Part shown: positions 52,960-53,264 of the stretch, piece after piece
How the letters are laid out: the number at the start of each line of letters is the position of its first letter
Position numbering within the stretch: the first letter of the stretch is position 1
Origin: Gammaproteobacteria bacterium
GTDB taxonomy: Bacteria > Pseudomonadota > Gammaproteobacteria > Burkholderiales > Nitrosomonadaceae
Length of the DNA stretch: 53,264 nucleotides
NCBI GenBank assembly: GCA_030431985.1
Contig: JAUIIB010000016.1
Location: 1 to 53,264 of the forward strand
Direction: 5' to 3'
The notes under the pieces: model-generated
The model's database searches: none
Told to the model about the DNA's origin: nothing
Seen by the model: only the letters and a program-made list of their open reading frames with translations
Translations under genes and position numbers: made by a program

Positions 52960-53264
52960 ATGAATGCAGCCAAACGGTATGAGATTTTTTCTTGCCTGCA
53001 ATCTCTCAATCCACACCCAACGACAGAATTAGAGTATCGTACACCGTTTGAATTGTTGATCGCCGTAATACTTTCTGCACAGGCAACTGACAAAAGTGTA
53101 AATCTGGCGACACGCAAATTATTCATTCAAGCGAACACACCTCAAAGCATCCTTATGCTTGGTGAATCAAAATTATTAGATTTTATTAAAAGTATAGGGT
53201 TATATAAAACGAAGGCTAAAAATATTTTGGCAACTTGCCAGATTTTAATTCAGCAGCATCGCGG
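52960..53264 (+). CDS. nth: Endonuclease III, N-terminal part
   Basis: The frame from ATG 52960 runs off the right edge (101 codons). It starts MNAAKRYEIFSCLQSLNPHP and includes TPFELLIAVILSAQATDKSVN, the typical start of this base-excision repair DNA glycosylase/AP-lyase. The catalytic HhH loop and the Fe-S cluster lie beyond the window. It appears co-transcribed with rnfB. Confidence 0.93.
   Translation, partial: MNAAKRYEIFSCLQSLNPHPTTELEYRTPFELLIAVILSAQATDKSVNLATRKLFIQANTPQSILMLGESKLLDFIKSIGLYKTKAKNILATCQILIQQHR

Noticed and set aside
1..53264. CRISPR array
   Set aside because: No set of regularly spaced direct repeats was seen; the repeats found are palindromes or single pairs.

Overview
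The window is a chromosomal segment of a betaproteobacterium interrupted by a mobile element of about 35 kb. The lineage is inferred from the housekeeping genes: beta-type sucCD, hemE, rnfB followed directly by nth, and a PEP-CTERM protein. The Nitrosomonas group (ammonia oxidisers) is my best guess. No marker gene here proves it.

Left chromosomal flank (1-5844): the end of a DUF4156-like gene, sucC-sucD (succinyl-CoA synthetase), a small lipoprotein, a PBP4-type D-Ala-D-Ala carboxypeptidase, a histone-deacetylase-family hydrolase and tRNA-Val(GAC).

Mobile element (about 5845 to about 41390): it begins at the 3' end of tRNA-Val with a large serine recombinase whose last codons are read from the antisense of the tRNA. 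At the far end are MobC, a MOBP-like relaxase and a candidate oriT. It carries its own VirD4-like coupling protein but no visible type IV secretion channel, so it looks like an integrative mobilizable element. Cargo, in order: a TPR-CHAT caspase-like protein convergent with an ankyrin protein (14.0-18.7 kb); a PEP-CTERM protein with a small periplasmic partner; a small serine resolvase next to two 20-bp palindromes; an XRE regulator with a palindromic operator; a RES-domain protein; a type I restriction-modification operon (half-length S subunit, hsdM, rhuM, hsdS, hsdR, YgjP-like metallopeptidase); an unrecognised two-gene unit (33.06-35.16 kb); a bacterial ubiquitin-like operon (triple ubiquitin-like plus E2-like fusion, JAB protease, ThiF/E1-like enzyme; 35.3-37.75 kb); ardA anti-restriction; an HNH-like protein between two near-identical hairpins; and an orphan ParD-like antitoxin.

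Right flank (about 41390-53264): a small AT-rich block holds a 39-residue peptide gene with a decayed second copy. Between the copies lie an NtrC-family sigma54 activator with a C-terminal truncated haemoglobin and a divergent exported cupin preceded by an excellent -24/-12 promoter. A decayed GGDEF gene, hemE, a two-component system, a serralysin-like protease, a class I terpene synthase, rnfB and the start of nth follow.

The best candidates for under-described biology are the ubiquitin-like operon with its unknown neighbours, the haemoglobin-sigma54 regulator with its target promoter, the CHAT/ankyrin pair, and the small-peptide gene family. All functions are read from sequence motifs and remembered families. 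No database search was run.
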